DNA of 64,000 nt from Neostapfia colusana. Lineage: Eukaryota > Streptophyta > Magnoliopsida > Poales > Poaceae. The stretch is from the NCBI GenBank assembly GCA_030760725.1, contig JASWHV010000010.1:32989760-33053759 (forward strand), read 5' to 3'. Both the position numbers and the translations under genes were made by a program. Below the pieces are notes generated by a model. The model saw nothing but the letters and a program-made list of their open reading frames with translations, made no database searches and was not told the DNA's origin. Position 1 is the first letter of the stretch; every line of letters starts with the position of its first letter. Positions 1-11,243 of this stretch are shown here, in pieces.

Positions 1-984
1 CTCCCTCTCCTCAGAGGAGAGCTCCGGGCCCGCCACGTGACATACAGAAGCCGGACCTCCCCCTCCGTGGGAGAGAGGTCCGTAGGTGCCACGCGTCCAG
101 CGGGGCCGGACCTCACACTCCTCAGAGGAGAGCTCCGGGCCCGCCACGTGGCCGACAGAAGCCGAGCCTCCCCTCCGCGGGGAAAGGTCCGGAGGCTCCA
201 CGTGCCCTGCAGGCCGGACCCTTCTCTCCTCAGAGAAGGGCTCCGGACCCGCCACGTGGTCAGAAGAACGGTGCTGCCTGCCCCCGAGCGGTAGGCAGCG
301 GGCGTAAAGGCGCCCCATACCTTGCCCGTACAAGGTATTCAAGGCCCGCATCTTCCCAAGACGCGGAGACACGGAGCACGCGTCTGTCAGGTGCCGTTGC
401 GCCCAGTCGCATCACAGACTGGCGCGCGGTGTCAGAACCTGCCAGCCAATAAACACCGCGACAAGACATCCCATGCCGCCTGCGCCGTCATCAACCACTA
501 CGACTAGCATGCGGCATGGGCAGGGCGGCAAGATGAAGACTCAGAAGCCTTCGACCAGAGACAACTACCGGCATAACTGCAGATACGGTAGATAATAGAC
601 AATCTTCCCGGGACCACCTGTCAGGTCCCGGCTCCCCTTGTAAGCCGCCCGAGTCTAGGACTATAAAAGGCTCGGGTAGGCGTCGATAGCAAGGGTTCGC
701 ACTTTGCAACTCATACGCTAGCCATACACTCTCAAGCTGTAACTCACCCCCGAGCTCAGGCCTCCGGTCCTGAGCAGCAAGCAATACAGCGAGCTCCATA
801 GCTCGCCATGGACGTAGGATTTTACGCTCCGGCGGCCTCAACCACGTAAAACTCGCCGTGTCAAGCTCTTACTAACTCGTCCATCTGCGCAAGCTCTCCG
901 CTAGAGACTAGCCCCACCGAAAAAAGAACCTCCGTTGGCTGCCCAGTGCAGGCCCGGGGGAAGTGTCGACTGAACACTTCGACA
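1..984 (+). repeat. T1: Tat-like LTR, right-hand part (left end outside window)
   Basis: About 89% of a Tat-like LTR. It aligns throughout with the complete LTRs at 52078-53174 and 58471-59570, and about 110 bases of its start lie left of the window. It ends in the family terminus TTCGACA at 978-984. The next base begins T2's reverse-transcriptase region in the opposite orientation, so this is the 3' LTR of a plus-strand element, or a solo LTR, that integrated into T2. A five-base target duplication GACTG (985-989) is predicted at its left end. The U3 part (1-260) is an array of roughly 55-base GC-rich units with CACGTG boxes at 34, 145, 199 and 253. Open frames here are by-products of GC richness, not genes. 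Confidence 0.85.
661..670 (+). promoter_or_regulatory. TATA box of T1 LTR
   Basis: CTATAAAAGG, found at the same place in every Tat LTR of the window (33506, 52851, 59247, and 17516-17525 on the minus strand). It lies about 320 bases before the LTR end, so the transcript start should fall near 695 and R-U5 would be about 290 bases. Confidence 0.65.
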
Positions 985-1910
985 GACTGCTTGCGGGGCT
1001 TCTGTTGAACCGGCCAGGCGTCGGGGAAGACTTTCAAGTGGTGCTCGATCACCTCCCTGGGGATCCCCGGCATCTGTGAGTGCTGCCATGCAAACACGTC
1101 GACGTTGTGCCGGAGGAAGGTGACGAGCGCGTCTTCCTATTTGCTATCCAGGCCCCCGGCTACCCGGGTGGTCTGGGTGGCTTTGGCGCTGACTTGGACG
1201 ACCTTTAAGGGGACGCCGCCCTCGTCGAGAGGTTGCACCCGGGGTGCTGTGGCGGAAGCACGGTGGCGTGCGCTCGGGCGGAGCTCGTCCGGCTCTGTAC
1301 TGCCGGGGGCTGATGCCCCAGCTGTTGCGAGCGCTTGGAGTTTCTCTAAGGCCGACACTGCAGCAGTGTGGTCTCCACGAATCCTGAGGACGCCCGTCGG
1401 TGTTGGCATCTTCAGGACGAGGTAGCCGTAGTGGGCTACTGCCATGAACCGGTACAGGGCTGGCCTGCCGATTATGGCGTTGAAGGGGAGGTCTATCTCC
1501 GCTACGTCGAACAGAATGTACTCTGTCCGATAGCTGTCCGGAGCCCCGAAGGTCACCGGGAGGCTAATGACACCGTAGGGAATGACCTGTCCCGGCCCTA
1601 CCCCTGAGAACGGGCTCGATGGGGTGAGCTTGGCCATCGGGATCTGCAGCTTCTGGAAAGCTGCGCGGCTGATGAGGTTCAGCCCCGCTCCACCATCTAC
1701 CAAAACGTGGTACATTCTCACGTTGGCGATGGTAGGAGCTACCAAGAGCGGTAGTTGGCCGGCCCCAGCAATGTTCCTGGTGCAGTCGGTGGCGTCAAAG
1801 CTGATGGGGGTCCCCATCCACTTAAGGTGCGGTGCGGCACTTGGGAGTGGCGCCACCGACGCTAACGCTCGGCGCAGAGTCTTGACTGCGCTTCGGGACG
1901 AGGGGTCGGC
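985..1910 (-). pseudogene. T2 protease and start of reverse transcriptase
   Basis: Minus-strand continuation of T2 gag. It carries an aspartic protease with the Tat-type active site (VDGGAG about 1700-1683, followed by LNLIS) and the C-terminal flap ILFDVAEIDLPFNAIIGRPALY. The frame closes with TAG at 1139-1137 after GGLDSK. Past that stop, the same frame encodes the start of pol (DVFAW, MPGIPREVIEHHLKVFPDA) down to 985, where T1's LTR end replaces the rest. T3 and T4 have the same TAG at the same codon. Amino-acid identity to T4 is high by eye. It cannot be functional because it is truncated and split. Confidence 0.85.
1906..1910. repeat. Target-site duplication of K1, left copy (TCGGC)
   Basis: TCGGC directly precedes K1's 5' LTR. 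The same five bases follow K1's 3' end at 15365-15369. The host sequence is T2's protease-region spacer (compare T4 near 55005). Confidence 0.7.
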
Positions 1911-4900
1911 TGTAAAAGTCCCAAAACTTGTGAATAGAAAACTTAAGCTATGAATAAAGTTGAGTTTATATGCAAGAAAGGGGACTAACAAAAAAACTTT
2001 TGTTTACTCATGAAAGTGTTGGCATGAGCAATAAAAACTTTGAATTCAGTTTGAATTAAGAGGGTCACTTCCAAAAGAGGAGGGGCCATCTCCAAAAAGG
2101 AAAAATGCAAACTCATGTTTAAAAAGTTTTATTTGCAATGACCAACTCATAGATCAGAGGGCATATTCAAACACCCCAGGTTCAAATTGTAGAGGGGGCA
2201 AATTTGGAGCAAATTTGGAGGTGCTTTGATATGAATATCAAAGGGACTTGTGAATTCCATCCAAATTTGAATTTAAATTTGAAACTGAGGCACAACTTGT
2301 CAAATTATCAATTGGCTTGTGAATTTGAGCTCCATATGAGTGAAGTTTGCAATGTGCCAAAAATCTGGAGATATTTGAGCAAGAAACTTGGTGGGGACCA
2401 ATTGTCATAGAAGAGGAGGAAAAACATAGCAACTAAGTCTTTGCTCTCGGGTTAGACCGAGCTCCCGGCGCCACCGAGGTGGCAGCCACCGCCACCTCCT
2501 GCTCGAGCTACCCCCCCCCCCCCACGCGCGGGTGCCAGAGGCGGTTCATCCGGCGCTTATCCCTCCCACCGAAGCAAACACGAAGCCTCTCACTCGTACC
2601 GTGGCCTCCTTTTGCTTCCGCGCCTGAAAAACAACCGCCGGCGACGCCTCCGTTTCCCTCGGTTGTCCACCGGATCGCGCCCTCTTCTGCTCGAGCCGTC
2701 CACACAAAAAGGGAGCGCAATCAAGTGCACAAGATCCTCCACAGCTCGGCCCCGTCGTTCCTGGCTCGTGGGGCGCCCAAATCAACGATCAACGTGAGGT
2801 ACTAACGCTAACCGGCGACAGGGCAACTCGGGTCACCGTGGACAGCTCATACCGAGGCATTTCACGGCCGGGCATGCACCCTCTGAGACGCGCCGGGATG
2901 TCACGCTGCTCTCCCCCGAGTTTCAGCCAAAGCCGTGCAACGTAGCTTGGGAATTTCACGTTTTTCCCTCGGACGAGGAAAACCTACCCGGGGGTAAGAA
3001 CTGTTGAAATTAACGCTTAATTCTCGGTTAAAGTTGTTCATTTTGCTCACACCAGAGCTAAAAAGGATACAGAACCTTTTTCCTCCACAACCCTAGCTAG
3101 AAACCCCGTGGTTACAGCTAATTTTGAGCTTTTCGATCGGCGGCCATGGCGGGAACGCGCGGGCGCACGGTGACAACCGGTTTGCCGTCGTTTCCGAGCC
3201 AGGTTGAGTCCACGCCGAGCTTGCCTGACCTCCACTGATGCTTTAGAGCGGATCCGCCGAGCTTTTGGCGGGCTAGTGTGCTCGGGCGACGGTGCCGATC
3301 ATCACCGAAGGCCGCGACTCGTCGCCGGCCTACTTCCGGCCACCGGCAGCCCGAGCCAACCCCGTAGACATGTTCCCCAACCCTGAAAACCCCCAGGCGG
3401 CGAGTACCGAGCCGGGAGACGGCCGGGAAGCCGACTCCGGCGAGCCCCGATGAGTTGCCGGCGAGGGGGCGGCGCGGGAAAAAGGGGACGGGCCGAGGTT
3501 GAAGACGACCGGCCGGTCCCACCTGTCAGCGGCGATATTTTAAATCTTCGATCCGCTGCGGCCCCGGATCCGGTGTGGTGGCGCAGGAAAAGTTCTGTGG
3601 CCCAGTGTGGCTCGTGTTTCAGCGGTCGACACGTGGCCCTGTGGCCCGCAGTCAGGGTTTAAACTTTTTCCGAATTAATTTGAATTCCGGATTTAGTTCA
3701 AACTTTAGAACTGCATAACTTGTGCTAGGAAGCTCCAAAATTAGTGATTCAAATTGGGTTTGATTCAGGATGAAGAGCTCTATTCAAATGTACAACCCAA
3801 TTTGCATGAAAGCCAATAGAAAATTCTGGAAAATTCTTTAAAGCTTTTCAGAAAAAGAATTTTAGAGGGCGTTTGGTTCATCCAAAATTCCCCAAATTTT
3901 GCCAGGATATTCTTTAGGATATTGGGAAACTCCTGTTAAAGTTTCAGCTCATTTGGAATTGATTTAGTTGGGACAATTCCAATTTCAAGTTTCTGTATTC
4001 AAATAAATACAGAAACATTTTCAGAGAATTTCCAAAACTTGGAAATTCAGTTCTAGCCATTCCTTAGCTCCAAAAATCCTAGGAAAATTTAGGCATACTC
4101 TCTGAGCTATGTAGGAAATTATGGTTCACTTAGATTTGCATGAAAGTACAATTTTAATCAGAATTAATTCCTTTATGCTTAAATGCTTAGGGAATTGTTC
4201 TGGGTGATCCACTTAGTGAAATGTTCTGAAGTTTGGTCCAGAGAACTTTCTTGTGACAAGGAACTCCCAATAAAATTCCCAGCTCCATTAGTTGATCTCC
4301 CCACCCAAGTGATGAACCTCACTTCTGACTTGAGGATAATGCTTAGACACACACCCAAACCACCACTCCAGTGTCATTTTAAATTCTTAAACAAAGTTCC
4401 AGTTTCAAACTTGGCTTCAGCATTTGTTAGCAAAAAGTTTTACAATTAAACATGTATGCATGTTCATAACGTGTAGTGTTTAAACGTGGAAGAGTGAAGG
4501 AGAAGGTGAACTTAGATCAAGGAACAAGAAGGGCAGAAGTTGAACTTCAAGACATCAGCAACTAACCCCATATCACCTGACTTTAGTCACCTGCAAAACC
4601 AAGGCAAGCCCCGGTTTGCACTTAAGGTGTTTTTAAAGTTTTCCCTTTGTTCACTACATTTGGTCAAGGTTTGTATGTGCATTAGGTCAAGGATGTTGAT
4701 ACTCCACTTGCATAACCAAACATGAATCCCTGAGGTCAAGGGTAGCATTGTGTCATCGCTGTAGAATAAGGCCGTGCTAAATAGGCTAGGACATCCGGTA
4801 GAAGACGAGTAGTTGGAAACTACTCGCGAGCTATAGTTCAGAATATCATAAGTGTGGTTGGGATAGGAAGCAAACTAAACTTTACATTTCTAAAGATGAG

Positions 4901-6012
4901 ACCGGGCAGAGGGGTTAGGCTGCGACAAGACGAGGTCTTGGTCGAGTAGCTCTGCCTGTGTCGGTTAAGGACCGATGCATATGCCGCGTCCAGGAGCAAG
5001 TATTGAGTTGTGTACCGGATGCTTACTGATATATGGGACCCAGGAAACCGATATACCAGGTTCACTGGGTTGTAGAGGCATACCACATCGTCTCGTTAGA
5101 CCTATGAGCCCGAGACGGCGCGACCGGTTCTACAGTTTAGTGTCCTGAGAAAGGTTGCCACATACGACGTAATGAAGGACGCCAGAGTTGGGTCTTCAGA
5201 GGCGGGCGTATGTGTCGAGTTATCCGGGTAGTGTTTGATTCGAATCACCGTCCCTCGCGGTTATTGAGTACCGCTTGCTCCCATGTTGTGACGTAGTTAA
5301 TCAACTTGTGTGGAAACAGTTTGCAAAAAGTATAATTGCTGATGTGATTATGTTAAGTTGCATGAAAACCATGTTTGAAGTAGAGATAGAGCACACTAAA
5401 TTTATTTTTCACCTTGGGACAAGTAACATTGGAATGAAACGTTTCTTGTTTGATTGTGGAGTTCCAATGTTGCCGATCGCAAAGTCACTACTAATATGGC
5501 TAAAACCTGAAAGTTAAGGATGAACTCGTAGGCGAGTCTTTTTGCAAAGGACAGGCTTAGGTCTTAGGTTACCTTCATATAGAGTTCCATGCTTTAGGAG
5601 AGACGGTTAAGTCTTGCTGATCCTTTGTGCTCACTCTTGCTATATAAGTGGTTTTGCAGGTAAACATCGACGCTATAAAGAAGGTTGTCCGGTGAGACTC
5701 GGGAACTTCTGAGTCATGTCACCCTTGGAGAACCTAGCCGCTGCCATGTCTTCGTGTTGCTAGCGAGAGGAGTCCGCGGGCTGGATCTCTTCTCGAGTGC
5801 GTCTTAGATATTCATCGTGAGCTGTTTATAGACTTCCGCTGTAGCTATTTTATGTAAATTATTTACAAAGAACAGTTGTAAGCTTCCGCTTTGGTTTATG
5901 TAATACTGCGTTCCTTATATGTGTGCTGTTGGGTGCCGCATAACACGGCACCACCCAATGCGATTCCTCGGGCAAGGCGGCATGGCCCCGTGATCGGGAT
6001 CGGTCCTCCTCA
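1911..6012 (+). repeat. K1 5' LTR (4102 bp)
   Basis: Begins TGTAAAAGTCCC and ends CCTCCTCA, three bases before the primer site. It is mostly AT-rich with a GC-rich island (about 2450-3660) holding only short, non-conserved open frames, and a C13 run at 2511-2523. A TATA-like TATATAAG lies at 5641-5648. Compared with the 3' LTR it lacks a 35-base segment near 4288, lost between short CCATT repeats, and carries scattered substitutions. No protein-coding gene is supported in this stretch. Confidence 0.9.
5641..5648 (+). promoter_or_regulatory. Candidate TATA box, K1 5' LTR
   Basis: TATATAAG, 372 bases before the LTR end and preserved at 14997-15004 in the 3' LTR. Position is consistent with a short R-U5, but no transcript evidence is available. 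Confidence 0.4.
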
Positions 6013-6015
6013 GCG

Positions 6016-6027
6016 TGGTATCAGAGC
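6016..6027 (+). other. K1 primer-binding site (initiator Met tRNA)
   Basis: TGGTATCAGAGC, the standard plant complement to the 3' end of initiator tRNA-Met, three bases after the LTR terminus. Confidence 0.9.
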
Positions 6028-7559
6028 CGCATTGGTAATAGCACACGGAGTAAGGATCGTATTACGACAAAAACTTAGGATACGTTGAGGAAACGATATT
6101 AGGCCCACATAAGGACTATAGTAGTATAGTTACTTAAAGTGGCAAGACTAACCTATGTATTCTACTTCTGAATTTTCATTATGTAACGACGCACCTACGT
6201 TCTGGTAAGAATGGTAAGGAACGCCACCGAAAGCGGTTCAATTTCGGTTAGCTCCCCTGACGAGGAAAGTGGTTCAGGGATAGGTCTCACAGCTTTGTGT
6301 GAGACGTCAATATGAACTCTTGGACTCTCCATGTTCCTGAGTTCATATGAAACGCTGATCCCTAGCGTGCATTAGGCAAGTAAGTGGATACCCCATCGTG
6401 TGGTCAGTAACGTGATAGTGTGTTCGTCTGGAAATAGCCCAGGATGACATACGCAGCGCTTGCCATCGGCGTGCCCTGCAGGGCAGTAGGTGGTATCCGT
6501 TGGGTTGATAACATTCCCAACCGTTACGACCCGTTCATGACATACTCGGGTTCCCCGTCGTGTGGTGTTGAAACACGATCACGTACCTTGAGACGTGACT
6601 TAACTCAAGGACGGCCGTATGGCAATGATACGGGCGTTTGTATTTACTTTCAATTATAGAACTGCCTGAAATGAAACAACCTTTTAGTGCACCACTATTG
6701 AGTGTACTTCTGCAGGTACTAACCACGTACGTATCCTGGGTGGTACACGTGGGCGAGAGACCGTCTTAGTGCCACTGATAAAACGGATACGCCGATATAA
6801 TCCGGCTTACGATTTTCTTTGGTGAGGCAACGTAGTACCGACATTGTTCTTACGGTGCATCGACACCGTACCACACATAAGAACCTCTTCCCTATGAAGA
6901 AATGATTCATGAGCTAACTTTCAACTAAAAATGGAAGTTTGAAACAAACATTAGTTATTGAACTCTTATTTTGAGCCAAAATTCAAATGAGAGTATAACT
7001 AGGTGTCAAAGTTTTCAAAAATAGAGAGCTCTGTTTCTGGCAGGAATTCTTGCTGGAATTTGACAGAGCATAACTCTGAATAGCTTTAACCAATTAAAGT
7101 GTATAATACAGTTCTGGAAAGACCTTTAAGTTCTCTACAACTTCTTTGTAGACCTCCAGAGCAAAATCACACTTTAAGTTGGTGAAATGTCCAGTTGAAG
7201 GCAAACTGTTCAGAACCAGGACAGTAGCAAAAACCTCTCTGGACCTTTCTGTTTTTAAGCCATAACTTCCTGTAGGAAAATCCTTAAGGAGCACATAAGT
7301 ACTTGTAGGAAATCTACTGAAGTTTACTAAAACTTTGGTATTGAACTCAAGTCAGGAATCTGTTGATAACTTGAGTAAAATTTGGAGTTTGTGTGAACTG
7401 GTCAGGGTAGTCCCGCTGATTAGTTAAGCGTACTTAAGATTTGTTTAAACATGAATGTGGTTATGCTTTCATAAAGTTCATGACATGTTCATGTTTTACT
7501 TATCTTTACTTACTACTGAGATAGAATTTTGATTGACTCAAAATTTTGTTTCGTGCAGT
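6028..7559 (+). other. K1 untranslated leader, probable leader intron 6205-7558
   Basis: 1.5 kb without a credible ORF. The part 6117-6790 is strongly similar to K2's leader (minus strand, about 28930-28250), more so than the AT-rich remainder. A donor-like TCTG|GTAAGA at 6205 and an acceptor-like TTTTGTTTCGTGCAG ending at 7558, immediately before the gag start position, are matched in K2 by CTCTG|GTAAGT and TTGCAG|ATG. Splicing is inferred from these sites only. Confidence 0.55.
6284..6521 (+). other. Conserved leader RNA hairpins (K1)
   Basis: Three inverted repeats: GTCTCAC/GTGAGAC (6284-6290, 6299-6305); ATATGAACTC/GAGTTCATAT (6310-6319, 6339-6348); GTTGGG/CCCAAC (6499-6504, 6516-6521). 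All three can be drawn in K2's leader at the equivalent places (28749-28728, 28723-28684, and near 28530-28510). Such structures next to the primer site are candidate dimerisation or packaging signals; function is inferred. Confidence 0.45.
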
Positions 7560-8108
7560 AGGGTACGTACACATTCTCAAATGGAGCTTGGAGGTTCAAG
7601 TCGAGGTGGGAATGACTCGACTTCATCACAAGAGCCATCGCCAACCGGATTGGCTGGAATTATGGCAAAGATGAATGAAACTCTCCAAACTCTAGTTCAG
7701 CGAGGCATAGATCGAGAAGCTCAACGTCACATGCCAACCTAGAGCACGTACCTGGATTTCATGGCGATACAACCGCCGGTATTCTCTGAGGCGGCTGACC
7801 ATTGTGAAGCAAATCACAGGTTACGTGTCCTTGAGTCCAAGTTTGGGTTGATCCAATGTGATGAATTCTCGAAGACTCTATATGCCGCTCAGCAGCTTCA
7901 CGGTTTTGCTGGAGCATGGTGGGCAGAGTACCTTGCTGTCCAACCAGTAGGGCATCATGTCACATGGGCAGAGTTCCAGGCTGCATTTCGTGCTCGTTTC
8001 ATCCCTGCGGGCATAATGCAAACCAGTCTGGATGAGTTCTGGAGTCTGAAGCAAGGGGACATGAGTGTTATTGAGTATTTGAAGGAATTCAATCGCTTAG
8101 CTCAATAA
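7560..8108 (+). pseudogene. K1 gag, N-terminal part with lost start and two stops
   Basis: Aligns with K2 Gag from its first residue. The position of K2's start ATG is AGG here (7560-7562). The next in-frame ATG is at 7581. In-frame TAG at 7740-7742 and TAA at 8106-8108 interrupt the capsid region, which still shows AAQQLHGFAGAWWAEYL and VTWAEFQAAFRARFIPAGIM, signatures of the plant retrotransposon gag domain. The same frame reopens at 8109 and continues into pol. Confidence 0.85.
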
Positions 8109-8120
8109 GTCCCTGACTAT

Positions 8121-10595
8121 GTGAAATCACCATCCATGAGGGGTTACCATTTTTATCGAGGGCTGACTGCTAGGCTGCGATGTGAATTGGCTCAAGTTAG
8201 ACAAGAGAATTTTGATGAGTTTGTGAGCTGTGCTATCGCTCAAGAATATTATTCCAACCTCTACCTCAAAGAAAAGAGGGAGAGGGACTCATCACAAGAT
8301 GAAGACAATCGTCTACCTCAGAAGTATCGGTTGGTGATCCGTTCACCTTCCGGTCGAGAGATTCCACAAGAGGTGCAATCATTCTGGGAGTGTGATGACT
8401 ATTCTACTCCACAGAGGTCTTATTCACCTCCACTGCAGCAGCAACTTATTTCTTATGCACCTCAGTATCAACAAGGTGCACCAGAATACTTTTTCCCTCA
8501 AGAGGTTGAAGATGATCAAGGTGATCTCTTAGCTGAACCAAGTGCTGTCCCACTTCATTTTGACAATGAGCCCAATGTCAATGAAGCAATTGAACCAAAC
8601 AGCGACAACGTGTCTGCGGGTCTAGTTCCAAAAAGTGATCTTGGGCAGCCCAGGAAAGCTATGTCAAAAGTGGGAACAGTCAATTATGTGTCAGTCGATG
8701 ATCTGCCAAAGGGAGGACATGTTCTTGCCGGCAGGTTCACCTTAAATGACAAGCCGTTTGTCATTTTATTCGACTCTGGTGCGACACATAACTTCATTAG
8801 CAGGGCAACGGTGATCCGGGATCAGATCTCCACAACTGTCACAAAAGGTTCTTACCTTATTCATTCGCCAGGTGGAGACATCTCAACTAATGAAGTCGTT
8901 TCCCGAGCACCACTTTGCTTGGGTGGAAAAATTTATCCTACCACCCTCATCATTCTCGAAGACCAGGGAATCAATGCCATATTGGAAATATCATGGTTGA
9001 CCTTCCATAAGGCTGTCCTGGACATCGAGAACAGGAGTGTTCACTTGGACTCTCCACTTCACGGACGTCAAACTTTGTATCTCGGCGAAGCGGTTTCTAA
9101 AGGCCCGGAAGTATGTAATGCCGAGGTGTGCAAGTTAGAAGACATTCCGGTAGTCCGTGAATATCCGGACGTGTTTCCCGAAGATCTTCCAGGCCTACCA
9201 CCTGAGCGCGAGGTGGAGTTCAAAATAGAGTTGATACCGGGAACCACGCCGATCTCTCAGAGACCATACAAAATGGCTCCGAATGAATTAGCGGAATTGA
9301 AGGAGCAACTCAAAGATCTGATGGACAAGGGGTTTATTCGTCCAAGTTCATCACCATGGGGTTGCTCAGCTTTGTTTGTGAAGAAGAAGGATGAGACGCT
9401 GAGGCTATGCGTCGATTATCGTCCTTTAAATGCTGTGACCATTAAGAACAAGTATCCACTACCAAGAATTGATATTCTTTTTGATCAGCTAGTGGGTGCT
9501 AAAGTCTTCTCCAAGATGGACTTAAGGTCGGGATATCATCAAATCAAGATTCGCGCGGAAGATGTCCCGAAAACAGCATTCTCGACAAGATATGGGCTCT
9601 ATGAATATCTTGTCATGTCATTTGGGTTGACCAATGCTCCGACCCACTTTATGTACCTTATGAACTCGGTGTTCATGCCGGAGCTGGATCAGTTCGTCGT
9701 GGTATTCATCGACGACATCTTGGTCTATTCCAAATCTGATGAGGAACACGCTAAACATTTGCATATTGTGCTTCAACGCTTGAGAGATCACAAGCTCTAT
9801 GCAAAGTTTAGTAAATGTGAATTCTGGATCAACCAAGTGCCGTTTCTTGGACATATTATTTCAGCAGAAGGCATTGCTGTTGATCCAAGCAAGATTAAAC
9901 AAGTGCTGAAGTGGAAGGCTCCAACATCAGTCCATGAAGTTCGTAGTTTCTTGGGTTTGGCAGGATATTATCGGAGGTTCATCCCGAGCTTCTCAAAAAT
10001 CTCCAAACCTATGACGGAGCTACTGAAGAAGGGCATCAAATATGATTGGAGCAAGCCATGTGAGGAAGCTTTTCAAGCATTGGTGAAACACCTCACAACA
10101 GCCACGGTTCTAGCTCAACCGGATACAACCAAGCCATTTGATGTTTATTGTGATGCGTCGGGCATCGGGCTTGGTTGTGTACTCATGCAAGGAGGACGTG
10201 TGGTCGCATATGGATCACGACAATTACGAAATCATGAGCAACATTATCCAACTCATGATCTCGAGCTCGCTGCCGTGGTACTGGCTTTGAAGATGTGGAG
10301 ACATTACCTATTGGGAAATCTGGTTCATCTCTACACCGACCACAAAAGCTTGAAGTACATATTCACTCAAAAGGAGTTGAATATGCGGCAACGTCGATGG
10401 TTGGAGCTGATCAAGTACTATGAGATTGAAATTCATTATCATCCGGGCAAGGCAAATATGGTTGCCGATGCACTCAGCCGGAAGTCTCATATCAATAACC
10501 TAACCATCACGCCGATAGAAGAGGAAGAACCAAGTCTTTACTTGGTTCCATTTGGAGCTCTGCATAACCTAGCCCTCATACCCACAATAAAATAG
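8121..10595 (+). pseudogene. K1 gag C-terminus, protease, reverse transcriptase and RNase H
   Basis: One 824-codon open frame. Residues 1-200 are the end of Gag, but no CX2CX4HX4C zinc knuckle is present where K2 and K3 have one. Protease active site DSGAT is at 218-222. RT runs from about 330 with the catalytic FIDD at 529-532. RNase H begins near 670 (YCDASG, Asp678), followed by ELAAVVLALKMWRHYL and YTDHKSLKYIF, and ends with ADALSRKS. The frame stops at TAG 10593-10595, where K2 continues into integrase. The catalytic motifs look intact, so this block may have decayed less than the gag and integrase ends. Translation would need a start downstream of the gag stops. Confidence 0.85.
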
Positions 10596-11177
10596 GAGGT
10601 TATGGCAGCTCAAAAGAAAGACAAGGGAATGGCTCATATCAGAAGGAGATTGAAGAGCGGGTAAGGCTTATTCAAGCAAATCTGAAAGCCGCTCAGTCCA
10701 GGCAAAAGAGCTATGCGGATAGGAGACGTCGTCCTCTGAACTTTCAAGTTGGAGACCACGTCTACCTCCGCGTATCTCCTATAAGGGCATTCACCGATTC
10801 GGAGTCAAAGGGAAACTAGCCCCGCGTTTTATCGGTCCCTTCGCCATCATTGAAAGGTGTGAACCCATGGCATACCGTTTGGAGCTACCGACAGCCTTAG
10901 CCGGAGTTCATAACGTCTTCCACATATCTCAGTTGCGGAAGTGTTTAAAAGTTCCAACGGAGATTCTCACGGGAGACATAGAAAATTTGAAGCCGGACCT
11001 CACGTATGTTGAGTGACCAACCCGGATAATTGACGAAAAGACTCGCGAAACCAGGAATCGGACGCTGCGATTTTTCAAGGTGCTATGGGAAAATCACATG
11101 TCCGACGAAGCTACATGGGAAAGCTAGGAATATTTGCAACGCAATCATCCGGAGTTGTTAGAGGCGTATGTTGAGTA
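10596..11177 (+). pseudogene. K1 integrase remnant and chromodomain
   Basis: Right after the RNase H frame the sequence matches K2 to AHIRRRLK, then jumps at about 10651-10662 to EERVRLIQANLKAA. Relative to K2 about 280 codons are missing, including the HHCC zinc finger and all three catalytic acidic residues. Further damage: one missing base near 10780, TGA in YVE*P, and TAG in WES*EY. The chromodomain remnant (TRNRTLRFFKVLWENHMSDEATWES) and the last codons to TAA at 11175-11177 remain recognisable. Integration of this copy's descendants would need integrase supplied in trans. Confidence 0.85.
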
Positions 11178-11225
11178 ACTGTCCTCTCCACCTTGTCCTT
11201 AATCATGAATCTCAGGACGAGATTC

Positions 11226-11243
11226 TTTTTAAGGGGGGAGGAA
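11226..11243 (+). other. K1 polypurine tract
   Basis: TTTTTAAGGGGGGAGGAA immediately before the 3' LTR. The preceding CTCAGGACGAGATTC block is shared with K2 (GGGACGAGATTCTTTA). Confidence 0.85.

Noticed and set aside
1..984. T1 and T2 as one element with inverted internal region
   Set aside because: The LTR terminus is exact and T2 has its own 5' LTR and primer site at 17181-18280 in the opposite orientation, so two insertions explain the data better.
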